From assembly GCA_036245525.1 (NCBI GenBank), contig BTPG01000004.1, positions 214,099,023 through 214,163,022 of the forward strand: a stretch of DNA of 64,000 nt. Reading direction: 5' to 3'. Source of the DNA: Semisulcospira habei (Eukaryota; Mollusca; Gastropoda; Semisulcospiridae). The position numbers were made by a program, and so were the translations under genes. This document shows positions 24,102 through 35,019 of this stretch, in pieces; position 1 is the first letter of the stretch, and the number at the start of each line of letters is the position of its first letter. Under the pieces are notes generated by a model. That model ran no database searches. It was not told where the DNA came from and was given only the letters and a program-made list of their open reading frames with translations.

Positions 24102-24882
24102 CTCACAAACCAGATAGGCGAGGCTAGCGCTGGTAGAATTGTAAACAAACCAAGGGGAATCACAGCGCTGGACAGACAAACAGTTAGATCCCCTACCCCC
24201 GCCTATCAGGCACCCAATCGCCAGCCCACAGAGAAATACGCATGGAACAAGATGATCATTTCCATCCTCGAAAGAATGGATCAGGTCTCTTATATAACCC
24301 ATGTCTTTCTCCGGAACTTAGGAAGTAGGCAGGAGAAACATACATACACAAACATGAAGGTGCGCTACTATATGTGGTCGGGTAAATACCCTGATTTCCC
24401 ACAGTAGATGCACAGAACATTACCTGCGTATTTCTCTGTGAGTATCTATAACTCGAGGCAAGTTTGTATCGTTACATTGTTGTGTAATGTTCTGTGATTC
24501 CCCTTGGTTTGTTTACAATTCTACCAGCGCTAGCCTCACCTATCTGGTTTGTGAGTATCTATAACTCGAGGCAAATTTGTATCGTTACATTGTTGTGTAA
24601 TGTTCTGTGCATCTACTGTGGGAAATCAGGGTATTTACCCGACCACATATAGTAGCGCACCTTCATGTTTGTGTATGTATGTTTCTCCTGCCTACTTCCT
24701 AAGTTCCGGAGAAAGACATGGGTTATATAAGAGACCTGATCCATTCTTTCGAGGATGGAAATGATCGTCTTGTTCTATACCTGCGTATTTCTCTGTGGGC
24801 TGGCGATTGGGTGCCTGATAGGCGGGGGTAGGGGATCTAACTGTTTGTCTGTCCAGCGCTGTGATTCCCCTTGGTTTGTTTA
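24102..24882. mobile_element. Foldback insertion with about 282-bp inverted arms and 14-bp TSD
   Basis: TAATGTATAGTATA flanks the block (24088-24101 and 24883-24896). Arm 24142-24423 is the near-perfect reverse complement of 24597-24880. The 173-bp spacer is itself made of arm pieces: GTGAGTATCTATAACTCGAG plus 39 more bases occurs twice (24438-24496 and 24551-24609). Between those copies is an inverted copy of the outer left flank 24102-24166. No coding frame is present. Confidence 0.9.
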
Positions 24883-24984
24883 TAATGTATAGTATAGTAA
24901 TGCCGGGCCGCGTCTGGCCCATTTGTGCTTATTTGTGCCGTATGCGTATCATAGTGTGTGTCAGTGAATCGGTGCCAGTGTGTG

Positions 24985-24986
24985 CG

Positions 24987-25037
<51 letters not shown>

Positions 25038-25227
25038 CGCGCGTGCGTGAATGCGTGCCGCGTGCGCGTGCCATGCATGTGTGCCGCGTGCGTGCGCCGG
25101 AGTGTGCCAATACTCAGTGATCATGTTTTTCGGAATGCCGGCGAGCAAATCTTATTACTGTGACGTTTATATTCAGTTCGTCAGTTTTGGATTTCGGCCG
25201 CAGTGGGATTTCATCTTGCATAATTAT

Positions 25228-25274
<47 letters not shown>

Positions 25275-25646
25275 CACGCCGGCACGCACACTGACGCGCT
25301 TGCACACACCCACACACCCGGAAGTGCGTAAATCAGAGTTAGGTCAGACCCCGCTACGGCTCAAACATTGGATTGTTTGCCGGGACAAACGTGGTATCGT
25401 CAGTGATGCCTTCAACTAATGCCCGCGTCAGACGAAGCACAGTCCCGACCCACGTCTGGCTAATATGCATTACACACGGTACATGAAATACAACTACATA
25501 ATAAACACATACATATACATTGCACACTGTTAAGACTACATCTGGTGCATTGAACGCAAAACTGTAAGCATAAACGTCAAGATTATCTCAGCCTAGACGT
25601 TTTACTTCCTCCTGACTAACCAAACACACACATACATGCACGCAAG

Positions 25647-25723
<77 letters not shown>

Positions 25724-25730
25724 AGCGCAC
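24985..25730. repeat. GT/CA microsatellite cluster
   Basis: GT-rich tract at about 24988-25030, CA-rich tracts at 25230-25315 and 25643-25725, with interrupted CA repeats to about 25830. The open frames here encode only dipeptide repeats. Confidence 0.95.
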
Positions 25731-25839
25731 ACACACAAGCCGGCACACACACGCACACCAGCATAAACAAACATGCACAAAACACACTGTTCCGCACACA
25801 TGCACGCACACACATACACACGCGCCCACACACTTACAT

Positions 25840-26026
25840 GTTTGATAACAGGCATTAATCAGAACGCAGTAGTCGCGTGCGCTTTGTTCGGCGGCTCGAT
25901 TAAGTGCCGGAATAGTCTTGGAAGGTGGGCAATGAAGATGCCTCGGGTAATATTGGCCGGAAACGAGTTCCAAAGTTTGGCCCCTGAGTAAGACAGACTA
26001 GTTTTGAATATATCCAGTCGTGGCCT
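25840..26026 (-). mobile_element. LINE fragment, reverse transcriptase C-terminus
   Basis: The minus-strand frame reads RPRLDIFKTSLSYSGAKLWN, then SFPANITRG and LFRHLIEPP. This is the extreme C-terminal motif of CR1/L2-type LINE proteins. Its 5' side is interrupted by the RTE insertion at 26027, whose TSD (AGTCGTGGCCT) lies inside this fragment. Confidence 0.65.
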
Positions 26027-29000
26027 GGGGTGTAGAGTGTTCATGGAGAAGTAGTACCTTTGACTTTTCAGCCATCAGCGCCTCTTGGGGCAGGCGGGAG
26101 CACTGGTCTTCACATGGCACTCAACTCTCACAGCTGGCTCCAGGTCCTTTACCTAGCCACACCCCGGTAACCGCTTCTGCTGGCGGGCGAAACGTTGTGA
26201 GGGGCTGACGCGTCTCTCAGTCAGTTGAAATACTTGGAGAGGAGACGGGCGCCGCCAAGTTCGCCTAAGCCCATTGAAAGGACTGATGGACAAGCAACAG
26301 AATAAGAATAACATGCCGGATCGGTCGGGGCCCGGATCACCAACGACCGCGCACCCCATTGGAGGTCTCCAGGGTTGGGGCGACAAGTGTGTTACTGGAA
26401 CCAAACCCACCATCAAGCTGCCCACGCAAGAAATAACTATCGGAACTTGGAACGTTCGCACACTCTACCAGTGCGGCAAAGTGAAGGAACTCACCCACGA
26501 GTTAAAGCGCTATCGCTGGGACATTGTAGGACTTGCAGAAGTTCGATGGACAGGCTTCGGAGAAACAACAACAGATGAAGGCCATAAAATCTGGTTCAGC
26601 GGAAAAGAAACCAAGCACGAACATGGCGTAGCTTTTATCGTAAGGAAAGAGGTGGCTGGAACTGTCATCAGCTGCACCCCCGTGTCAAGCAGACTAATCT
26701 CCATCCGCATCTCCGCCCGACCGCACAACATCACTATAATACAAGTATACGCTCCAACAGCAGATCATGATGATGAGGAATTAGAAGAATTTTACGAACA
26801 ACTGGACAACATCATCAAGAAAACACCTAAGAAAGACATTCTGACTGTCCTCGGTGACTGGAATGCAAAGATCGGCCCTGACGCTTACCAACAATGGGCA
26901 GGAACAGCTGGCAAGTTTGGCCTTGGAGAAACAAACGACAGAGGCCTGCGACTTTTAGAGTTCGCACAGAGTCACCGTCTTACCGTTGCTAATACCCTCC
27001 ATCCACACAAGAAGTCAAGAACAGTGACATGGCAATCGCCAGGAGGCCTGGTCCATAACCAGATTGACTTCATCTTGCTGCCTCGACGATTCAAATCCAG
27101 CGTTAACAAAGCACAAACGAGGTCCTTTCCTGGCGCTGATATTGGCAGCGACCACAACCTCGTCCTTACTAGCCTCAAGTTGAAGCTGGCATTGAAACGA
27201 GACAGCAAGAGTCCTCGCATCCGATTCGACCTCGAGAAGCTAAAAGACCCGGAAGTAGAAGAGGTCTTCCAAGCCCAGGTGGGAGGCAGATTTGCAGCCT
27301 TGGCTACTTTGGACTGGGACGTAGACACCCTTGCTGGAAATATAAAAGAGGTGTTACTTTCTACAGCAGAAGAAGTGCTGGGGAAGCAGAGGAAGCGCAA
27401 ACAGCCCTGGGTCACCGATGACATCCTTGATCTCTGTGATGAGAGGAGAGCCTGGAAGAAAAAGAGAGGCCAAGACCTCACATCAGCAAACAAGTACAGA
27501 CTTGTCAACAAGAAGATCAGGAAGAGGATGAAAGAAGCCAAAGAAGATTGGATTGAAGACCAGTGTCGTAGCGTGGAAGAGGGCATGGCAAACGGCAACA
27601 GCAAGAAGGCTTATGAAACGCTAAGGACCCTCACCAAGACTCAACAGCGAACAGCCACAGTCATCGAAGACAGCAGCGGCCAACTCCTTACGGAAAACAC
27701 TGCTGTACTAAACAGATGGACTGAGTACTGCCGAGACTTGTATAACTACAAGCCTGAGCCAGACACCAGCATCCTCCAAAACAACCAGGCTGGGGCCAGG
27801 AAGGCCGAAGACCTGCCAGTGTTAGCTGAAGAGGTGGAAACAGCTGTACGCGGCCTGAAGGGAGGAAAGTCTCCAGGTGTAGACAACGTACCTGCTGAAC
27901 TGTTGAAACATGGAGGAGAAGTAACAACGAAGGTACTCACTACACTCTGTCAAAAGATCTGGGAGCAAAAGAAATGGCCAGTAGAATGGACACAGTCTCT
28001 AGTGATCCCGCTCCCCAAGAAAGGAAACCTGAAACAGTGCCAGAACTACAGAACTATCAGTCTGATAAGTCACCCTAGCAAAGTAATGCTTAGAATCATT
28101 CTCAACCGCCTCAAAACTTTCGCCGAGGAACTGCTGGCAGAAGAACAGGCTGGCTTCAGAGTTGGAAGAAGCACTGTAGAGCAGATTTTCAACTGCCGCG
28201 TCCTGATCGAGAAACATCTGCAGCATCAGCGCGAACTCTACCACAACTTCATTGATTTCAGGAAAGCATTTGATCGCGTCTGGCACGACGGACTCTGGCA
28301 AGTCATGAGATCGTTCAACATAGAGGAGGGACTGATCCAAATGATAGAAGCGCTTTACAAGAACGCCTGCAGCGCGGTTCTACTTAACAATCAGTCAGGC
28401 GAGTTCTTCAGGACGACGATCGGTGTCCGTCAAGGATGCCTGCTCTCTCCTGTCCTTTTCAACATATTCCTGGAGAAGATCATGCAGGAAACCCTCCACG
28501 ACCACCATACTTCAATCTCTATTGGTGGCAGATCCCTGTGCAATCTTCGATTCGCAGACGACATTGACCTCATGGCAGGCAGCAATAGTGAGCTGCAAAA
28601 CCTGACAGACAAACTTTCAAGTAGCGCAGGGTCTTATGGCATGGAGATCAGTACGGATAAAAGCAAAGTGATGATCAACACCACAAGCGACAGCAGCAGC
28701 AACATTCACATGAACGGCCAGAAGCTAGAAGAGGTCAATAGCTTCAAGTACTTGGGAGCCACCCTGTCCAAAGACGGTAGTTGCATAGCAGAGATCCGTA
28801 TCAGGATAGGTACAGCAACATCCGCAATGGCCAGGCTGGACAGGATATGGCGAAGTAACTCCATCAGCTTCACCATCAAGTACAGGCTTTACAAGTCCCT
28901 CGTAGTGTCTATTCTACTCTACGGCTGTGAGACTTGGACGCTGCTTGCAGACTCAGAAAAGAAAATCCAGGCCTTTGAGAACAAGTGCCTGAGGAAGTTG

Positions 29001-29365
29001 CTCCACATCTCGTACCGCGAGCACAAGACCAACGAATATGTACGGAGCATCGTCACTTCCCTGGTGGGCCCACATGAACCCCTTCTGGCAACCGTGAAAC
29101 GGCGCAAGCTTGCTTGGTTTGGCCACGTGACCCGACACAACACCTTGTCCAAGACTATCCTCCAAGGCACTCTCGAAGGAAGTCGTCGGCGAGGTCGTCA
29201 GAGAAAGAGTTGGGTCGCAAACATAAAAGAATGGACCGAACTCGAGATGCCAGACTTGCTTGCCACCGCCCAAAATAGAACTCAGTGGAGAGCAATGTCT
29301 GTTGCTGCTGCCTTTCAGTCCCCCCAACGCCCAGTTCGGGCAAGGGACTGATGATGATGATGATG
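26027..29365 (+). mobile_element. Full-length RTE-clade LINE with 11-bp TSD
   Basis: AGTCGTGGCCT at 26016-26026 and 29366-29376 brackets a 3339-bp element. It has a leader of about 260 bp, one long open frame and a (TGA)n 3' end (ACTGATGATGATGATGATG), typical of RTE elements. An intact frame and a recognisable TSD suggest a fairly recent insertion. Confidence 0.88.
26286..29351 (+). CDS. RTE-clade endonuclease-reverse transcriptase, intact (1021 aa)
   Basis: The single protein of the LINE copies element RNA into the genome by target-primed reverse transcription. Residues about 50-295 form the apurinic-type endonuclease: GTWNVRTLYQCGK, GLAEVRW (metal-binding Glu), VLGDWNAKIG and the GSDHN box. 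Residues about 570-830 form the reverse transcriptase: IPLPKKGN, QAGFRVGRSTVEQ, FIDFRKAFDRVWHDGLW (first Asp), [13 protein letters not shown], the catalytic RFADDID and YLGATLSKDG. The C-terminus has YGCETWTLL and RRGRQRKSW motifs. No frameshift or stop interrupts the frame. I start at ATG 26286; a TTG lies four codons upstream. Proteins like this are often mislabelled craniofacial development protein 2-like. It is a different family from the LINE at 49959. Confidence 0.93.
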   Translation: MDKQQNKNNMPDRSGPGSPTTAHPIGGLQGWGDKCVTGTKPTIKLPTQEITIGTWNVRTLYQCGKVKELTHELKRYRWDIVGLAEVRWTGFGETTTDEGHKIWFSGKETKHEHGVAFIVRKEVAGTVISCTPVSSRLISIRISARPHNITIIQVYAPTADHDDEELEEFYEQLDNIIKKTPKKDILTVLGDWNAKIGPDAYQQWAGTAGKFGLGETNDRGLRLLEFAQSHRLTVANTLHPHKKSRTVTWQSPGGLVHNQIDFILLPRRFKSSVNKAQTRSFPGADIGSDHNLVLTSLKLKLALKRDSKSPRIRFDLEKLKDPEVEEVFQAQVGGRFAALATLDWDVDTLAGNIKEVLLSTAEEVLGKQRKRKQPWVTDDILDLCDERRAWKKKRGQDLTSANKYRLVNKKIRKRMKEAKEDWIEDQCRSVEEGMANGNSKKAYETLRTLTKTQQRTATVIEDSSGQLLTENTAVLNRWTEYCRDLYNYKPEPDTSILQNNQAGARKAEDLPVLAEEVETAVRGLKGGKSPGVDNVPAELLKHGGEVTTKVLTTLCQKIWEQKKWPVEWTQSLVIPLPKKGNLKQCQNYRTISLISHPSKVMLRIILNRLKTFAEELLAEEQAGFRVGRSTVEQIFNCRVLIEKHLQHQRELYHNFIDFRKAFDRVWHDGLWQVMRSFNIEEGLIQMIEALYKNACSAVLLNNQSGEFFRTTIGVRQGCLLSPVLFNIFLEKIMQETLHDHHTSISIGGRSLCNLRFADDIDLMAGSNSELQNLTDKLSSSAGSYGMEISTDKSKVMINTTSDSSSNIHMNGQKLEEVNSFKYLGATLSKDGSCIAEIRIRIGTATSAMARLDRIWRSNSISFTIKYRLYKSLVVSILLYGCETWTLLADSEKKIQAFENKCLRKLLHISYREHKTNEYVRSIVTSLVGPHEPLLATVKRRKLAWFGHVTRHNTLSKTILQGTLEGSRRRGRQRKSWVANIKEWTELEMPDLLATAQNRTQWRAMSVAAAFQSPQRPVRARD

Positions 29366-29376
29366 AGTCGTGGCCT

Positions 29377-29388
29377 AGGTACTAATAC

Positions 29389-29448
<60 letters not shown>

Positions 29449-29840
29449 CGTTATTATATAGGCGCTTTTTCTCAATTTTGGGGAAATCGACTCAAAGCGC
29501 CGCGCCTGAAACCCAACACACACACTCACGAAACAGACACGGATTTACGCCATTTAAGACAAACACAGTACAAGACAAACGAAGGGCCAGTCAGCTACTG
29601 AAGTTACAGAGATTTTTGATCGCTTGTTTTTGAAATTTGTAAAGTGGCCTGAGACCGGTACCAAAGTGTGGGGGGTGGAAGAACCGGAGTACCCGGAGAA
29701 AGAACCCCCGACGGTCCGCCCGAATTAACGGTGACACTTACCAGAGGAGAAAAGTCCAACTCCGGAACCCGGTATATGTCGAACCGCTCACCTTTGGAAT
29801 TGGTGGCAGGCGCCTTAACCACTGCGCCACGGACCGTACT
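29377..29840 (-). mobile_element. tRNA-derived SINE, with (AAT)n tail
   Basis: On the minus strand the element begins near 29840 with a tRNA-like A box (GTGGCGCAGTGGTTAAGGCG). A B box GGTTCGACATA follows at about 29772-29788. It has a body shared with 2820-3127, then GGCGCTTTGAG...AAAGCGCCTATATAATAAC and an ATT run (29390-29448 on the plus strand). It directly abuts the right TSD of the RTE LINE. The 3' end resembles that of the L2-like LINE at 35020. Confidence 0.85.
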
Positions 29841-30017
29841 GACAGTTTGTTCCTTGATGTAGTCTTGTATGGTGTGTTAGCATTCTCCGAGACGTACCGC
29901 GGGGTTTTGGATATGCGGACTTTAAACATTAACACGCCCTCATTGAACAGAAAGAGGTTACGTAACGGAAGCATGTAGTCAAGGGCCCTGAGTCGCAGTC
30001 AGTGCTGTCCGTGCTAT

Positions 30018-30141
<124 letters not shown>

Positions 30142-30179
30142 GAACTTGGTGGTTCCTGATTTAGATAATCCATCAATAC

Positions 30180-31134
30180 CTATGCGTGGTACACTGAGGC
30201 GCAGATCAAAAAGGTGGGGGTGGAGGTGTCCGGCAGGCGGGGTTCCTGACCCCTCCTCCCCGGCCAAAAAGTATTTAAAATGCTATAACAAAGTTTCTCT
30301 CTCTCTCTCTCTCCCTCCCCCCCCCCCCTCCTCCCACGTGAAAAGGTACAAGAAGGGCACACACTACATGTGCTTCTCATGACCGTCTCGCTAGTTTTTC
30401 GGCGACGGTCGTCTCCAGACCCCCCTCCCCCCCCCCCCCCCCCCCACACGGGGGTCGTTTTTGGACTTTTTGGCGACTGGCCTTTCGCAGTTTTCCATGG
30501 GCGGATCTGGGCGAGGGGGAGGGGGCCGGAACCTCTGCCCCCCTCGTCCACACCCCCCCCCCTCCCCCAAGGGGACTGTGTTATGGCATTTTTGCACTGA
30601 AAGATCAGATCGGGGAGGGGAACCAGTCTGCCCCCCCCCCCCCTCCCCGATCATGAAATGCCGCAATAACACCCTTTTTGGGCGGCGTTTGGACCCCCGC
30701 CGCCCCCCCCCCCTCCTTGCTTGATACGGACGAGTGATCATGCCGGAGAGGCCGCCTGTATATATTCAGTCTTAAACACAATGAGCCTCTCCCACCCAAC
30801 CCCTTGGCCTCACCCCCTTTGTTTGATTTTCCGGCCGATGGAAGTAAGTCAGTTCTAGCCCCCTCCCGGCCGATGGAAGTAAGTCAGTTCTAGCCCCCTC
30901 CCCCCACCAGACCTCCTCGAGGTAACTAATCCGCCCGGCGGCCTGCTTTACTGTCAGGCAATGAAGGTCCTAAACAAACGTTGGCACACCGCCCCTCCCC
31001 CATCTCCTCGAGGTAACTGATCTGCCCCTGTATTATCTATGTCTGTATTGTCTGGAGTAGGTCGCATCAACCTAATAAATCATTGTGTCGGGAGGCAGTG
31101 TAACCGGCGGAGAGGGAGGGAGGCGTTTATTCAT

Positions 31135-31169
<35 letters not shown>

Positions 31170-31175
31170 GGTCAG
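30180..31175. repeat. C/G-homopolymer-rich repeat block
   Basis: Repeated poly-C or poly-G tracts (near 30316, 30421, 30548, 30630, 30703, 31145) sit among related segments. These include GATCAGATCGGGGAGGGG, TGGGCGGCGTTTGG, CTCCTCGAGGTAACTGATC and partial GGCGGATC ends. A direct duplicate of CGGCCGATGGAAGTAAGTCA lies at about 30832 and 30868. It resembles the block at 22310-22682 and is probably decayed copies of one non-autonomous family. Confidence 0.6.
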
Positions 31176-31344
31176 TGGTGGCCGTGCCCGTTTTAACTCA
31201 AAAAAAAAAATCGAAAACTTGTTTAGTCATGCTTTATTGGGAACTGCCAATATTGTTTTTCTATGCAGTTCTGATTGTTTCAGCTTATTTTTCCTCGCTG
31301 CAAAATCACAAAGGAAATAGTCATGCAAAGTAGCTCAGCTGAAT

Positions 31345-33500
31345 ACATGAATTTTACCTGAATTTACCTGAGTGGCCACTGAGCGCGGCCGACGGGGTAG
31401 GAAGTTTGAGAACTTATTTTAACCCCCTTAACTGTCTCTTTATCATGGCGGTTCTTGAACTGGTTGACAGTTTCAGCTTCGACAATTGTTTGTTTCAGAG
31501 CATTCCATGGGTTCACAACTCTTTGGGAAAAAAAGTTTTTTCTAAGATTCAGTCTGGACCTCCCTTTGAACAGTTTGCTGCTGTGACCTCTATGGTAAAA
31601 TGATGACTGGCATGAAGTAAAAAATATGTCCGCAGAAACTTTTTCAAGTCCCTTTATGATCTTGAAAGTCTCGATGAGATCTCCCCTGTCTCTCCTTTCT
31701 TCCAATTTCTGCAAATTGCAAAAGGCCAGTCTCTCCTCATACGGCAGGTGACCAATCCCTGTAATCGATCTTGTAGCTCTCCTCTGCACCTTTTCCAACA
31801 CTGCGATGTCTTTTTTGAGGTAAGGTCGCCATGCTTGGATACAGTACTCTAAATGTGGTCGTACAATTGTTTTGTAGAGTGGGACAATAACTTCTCTAGT
31901 TCTGGCTGTAACTGTTCGCATGATCTGCCCCACTGCTCTGTTGGCTCGTTTTGCTGCCACGCAGCACTGGCGACTGACCGACAGTGACCTGTGCATGATG
32001 ACGCCTAGGTCCCTTTCTTCCTCCACTGCTCCAAGTTCTTGTCCTCCCAGCGTGTAAACCTGACAAGTGTTTTTTACGGCCTGCATGCAGAGTCTTGCAC
32101 TTGTCCACGTTATACTGCATCAGCCACCTCTCTGACCATCTTTCTGCTACCTTAAGGTCATGCTGTAGTTTGTCGCTCCCCGCTGGGTCGGAGACGTCGC
32201 CGTAGATCTTAGTGTCATCAGCAAACTTTAGAACGCTGGTCAGCATATCGTCCTCCAAGTCATTAATGAACACCAGGAACAGGTCGGCCCCAAAATGGAT
32301 CCTTGTGGAACTCCGCTCGTCACATCTACCCATGGAGAAGCTTGTCCGTTGACCACAACTCTCTGCTTCCTGCCACGTAGCCATTCTTCCATCCACTGCA
32401 GCACTTTTCCGTCTACACCGTGTGCTTTCAGCTTGTCCATAAGCCGTTTGTGAGGGACCTTGTCGAACGCCTTGGCATAGTCAAGGTAGATGACGTCTAC
32501 ATCTTTCCCTTCGTCCAGCATGCGTGTCATGTCCTCCAGGAAGACGAGCAGGTTTGTCAGGCAGGACTTTCCTTTTGAGAAACCATGTTGGCTGCCTCGG
32601 ATCAGCTGATGCCTCTCAAGGTGATTGTTCAGAAAATCCCGCACAACACTTTCAAAGACTTTCCCAACCTGAGAAGTCAGCGATACCGGCCTGTAGTTTC
32701 CTGCTATACATTTTGCACCCTTTTTGAATATCGGCACAACATTTGCCTCTTTCCACCCCACTGGCACCTCTCCGGTGTCCAAGGAAGCCTGAAAGATCAG
32801 TGATAGGGGATATGCTACGGATTCTGCTGCTCCCACCAGTACGGCTGGAGAAATTTCGTCAACCCCTGGTGCCTTGCTAGCGTTCAGGTTTTGCAACTTC
32901 TTGAGGACTATGTCCTCTGTAAAGATCACATGTACCAGTCTTTCCTCTGGTAAGCCCGTAAACTTACATTGGGGTTCCGGTCTGTCACCATTGCCCTCCA
33001 CCGTGAAAACTGATGCAAAGAATTTGTTCAAGATGTCCGCTTGTTCCTCATCATCAGTGTGCAGCTCCCCGTCGCTATCTTCCAGAGGACCAACCTTGAC
33101 CTTGCAGCGCAGCCTGTCTCTTGCGTAGGCGTAAAAAGACTTTGCATCCTTCTTGATGTTTTGTGCCAGCTTTTCTTCAAACTTCAATTTACTATCTCTG
33201 ATGAGTTTTGTACTGCCATTCTGCCACTGTTTATATACAAGAAAGTCTTCTTGCCTACCACTCTGCCTGTATTTTTTTCCATTTCTTTCTCTTCTTCTTG
33301 ACACTTTTGAGTGCCTCTCTGTTCATCCACTTGGGCTTCCTAGTGCACCTCGTTTTCTTCAACGGTACGAAACTTCTCACCACCTTCTGCAGCATTTGAT
33401 GAAACAAGTCCCACTGTTGACTGCAGCTCTTCCCTTCAAATTCTGGTCCGTCTGCTTTGGCTCTTTGCTTATAACAAAAAGGGTCTAGTCGTAGCACAGA
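31345..33500 (-). mobile_element. 5'-truncated CR1-like LINE, reverse transcriptase, one or more frameshifts
   Basis: Reading the minus strand from 33500, motifs follow in order: RKPKWMNREALK, SKAPGVDEISPAVL, ANVVPIFKKGAK, NYRPVSLTSQVGKVFE, QHGFSKGKSCLTNLL, VIYLDYAKAFDKVPH and GVPQGSILGP. A frameshift near 32290 is followed by LKFADDTKIYGD with the catalytic FADD, and a second break lies near 32085. The thumb and C-terminus follow (RDLGVIMHRSLSVSRQC, LEYCIQAWRPYLKKDI, VQRRATRSITG) to a stop near 31364. The 3' end carries a short repeat of AAATTCAGGT type. No endonuclease is present; the element is inactive. Confidence 0.88.
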
Positions 33501-35019
33501 CGAGGGGGAACAAATCCGCAACTGAGAAACTAGCAGGTGCGCCTTCTTTGGTATACTTCGCAGTTACGTGCCCCTCCTAATCCTCCAGCTTTGAGGCCCT
33601 GAATAGGGGCAAATTGCAATCCTTTTGACTTCTTTACAAAATTTTAAGTTTCCTTAACAACCAGTAGTTTAAATAACATTTTAATTTAGTTTGATTGCTC
33701 ATTCCGGTTGAGGAAAATGATAGTGCGGAAATGGGTGTATATACATTGATTTTCGTGTAACCTTTAATGGCCCCCCAGCACGATGCTTCGCGGAAATACG
33801 CAATCTATCCTTTGCAGTTGTTGGCAGATCTGCAAAAATCGGTCAGACGCCATATTTAATTCTCACACTGCCCATTTTCTACCGTAAGTGAGACTTTCTT
33901 TTACTGTTTGATTGAAGCGCTGTCTCTGCCTATGTCAGTCCATTGTTTCCTAACTGGGGGTCGGGAATCTGTGAAGGACGGCACGTTGTCACAAGGTCAT
34001 GGCCGGAGGTGCAACTCCGAAAACCCTGGACAGCAGCTGCAAATTTTCATCACGGTTATAAACCGCAGTCATCTTAGTTAGCTGAGACTTGATCGCTAGA
34101 GCATTTTCAGTGAGTATTAAAAATACAATTATCTCGCCTCATGAACTGATGGCAGAAGGCCTGGATTAACAGCCCCGCCAAATCGCGTCTTTGTTTTCAA
34201 ACACAACCATGTGCTGTGGAGGTGGCCTTCACACCGCGTCTAAACTCGTTCGCTTCCTTGTTGTCGACTCACCCGGGATGACAGCAGTTTGTCTGAGAAA
34301 ACTTATCAAATTTATTATGAATCCCCTCTCTAATCTTGCCTTACACATAGATCTTTCACATGAACAAAAACGATCAGTAACTGCACGTTGTTTATCAACG
34401 ACTGACTGATTTTGAAACTCTCGCTTGGGTGATTCGCGACCTTGAGACCTTGACACCTCCAGTTTGGCACGAATAGGTTTACACGTTACGTAGAGTGTTA
34501 AAGTTCACAGGTATCAGTTGGTTTCTGCAACACGAGTTGTAAACAGTTGCGAAAATCTGTATCGGTATTTTTGTTTTAAATGTCATACCGTCAAGTTATT
34601 CCCCACCGGCTACCAATACCACAAATACACTCGACCACACATTTTCTGATAGGGGGACGTTAGTACTAATAGTAGGAGGGAGACTACAACCACACACGAG
34701 TTTTCACACAGTCACACACTGCACCATCTCACTTTCAACTCGACACATTTGTAAAGCAAATGAATCGATCGCAAATTTTCAGTAGTTGCCTGCAGCAAAA
34801 TATTGATGGCATTTCACTTTTGTGTATAAACCTTATACTAATCAGTCCTTTTAAAATTAAATCAGATTGTGCTACTTGTATTAACTACAGAAGCATCACC
34901 TCTGACCATTCCATCTCAAACTTTGCAATAATGAACCCATCAAACATGTTGCTTAACATAAATTATAATGTGTGTCATTGTATTGTATTTCTAATGTCTA
35001 AAATTCAGAATATATATAA
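33501..35019. other. No gene recognised
   Basis: AT-rich sequence. The overlapping open frames at 34191-34456 on both strands have no recognised domain and no splice context that supports an exon. Confidence 0.55.

Noticed and set aside
26972..27604. Long minus-strand frames inside the intact LINEs (also 27999-28340, 51527-51958)
   Set aside because: Antisense shadows of the reverse transcriptase gene.
34191..34456. Overlapping 72-75 aa frames on both strands
   Set aside because: No domain, no supporting splice sites, AT-rich surroundings.
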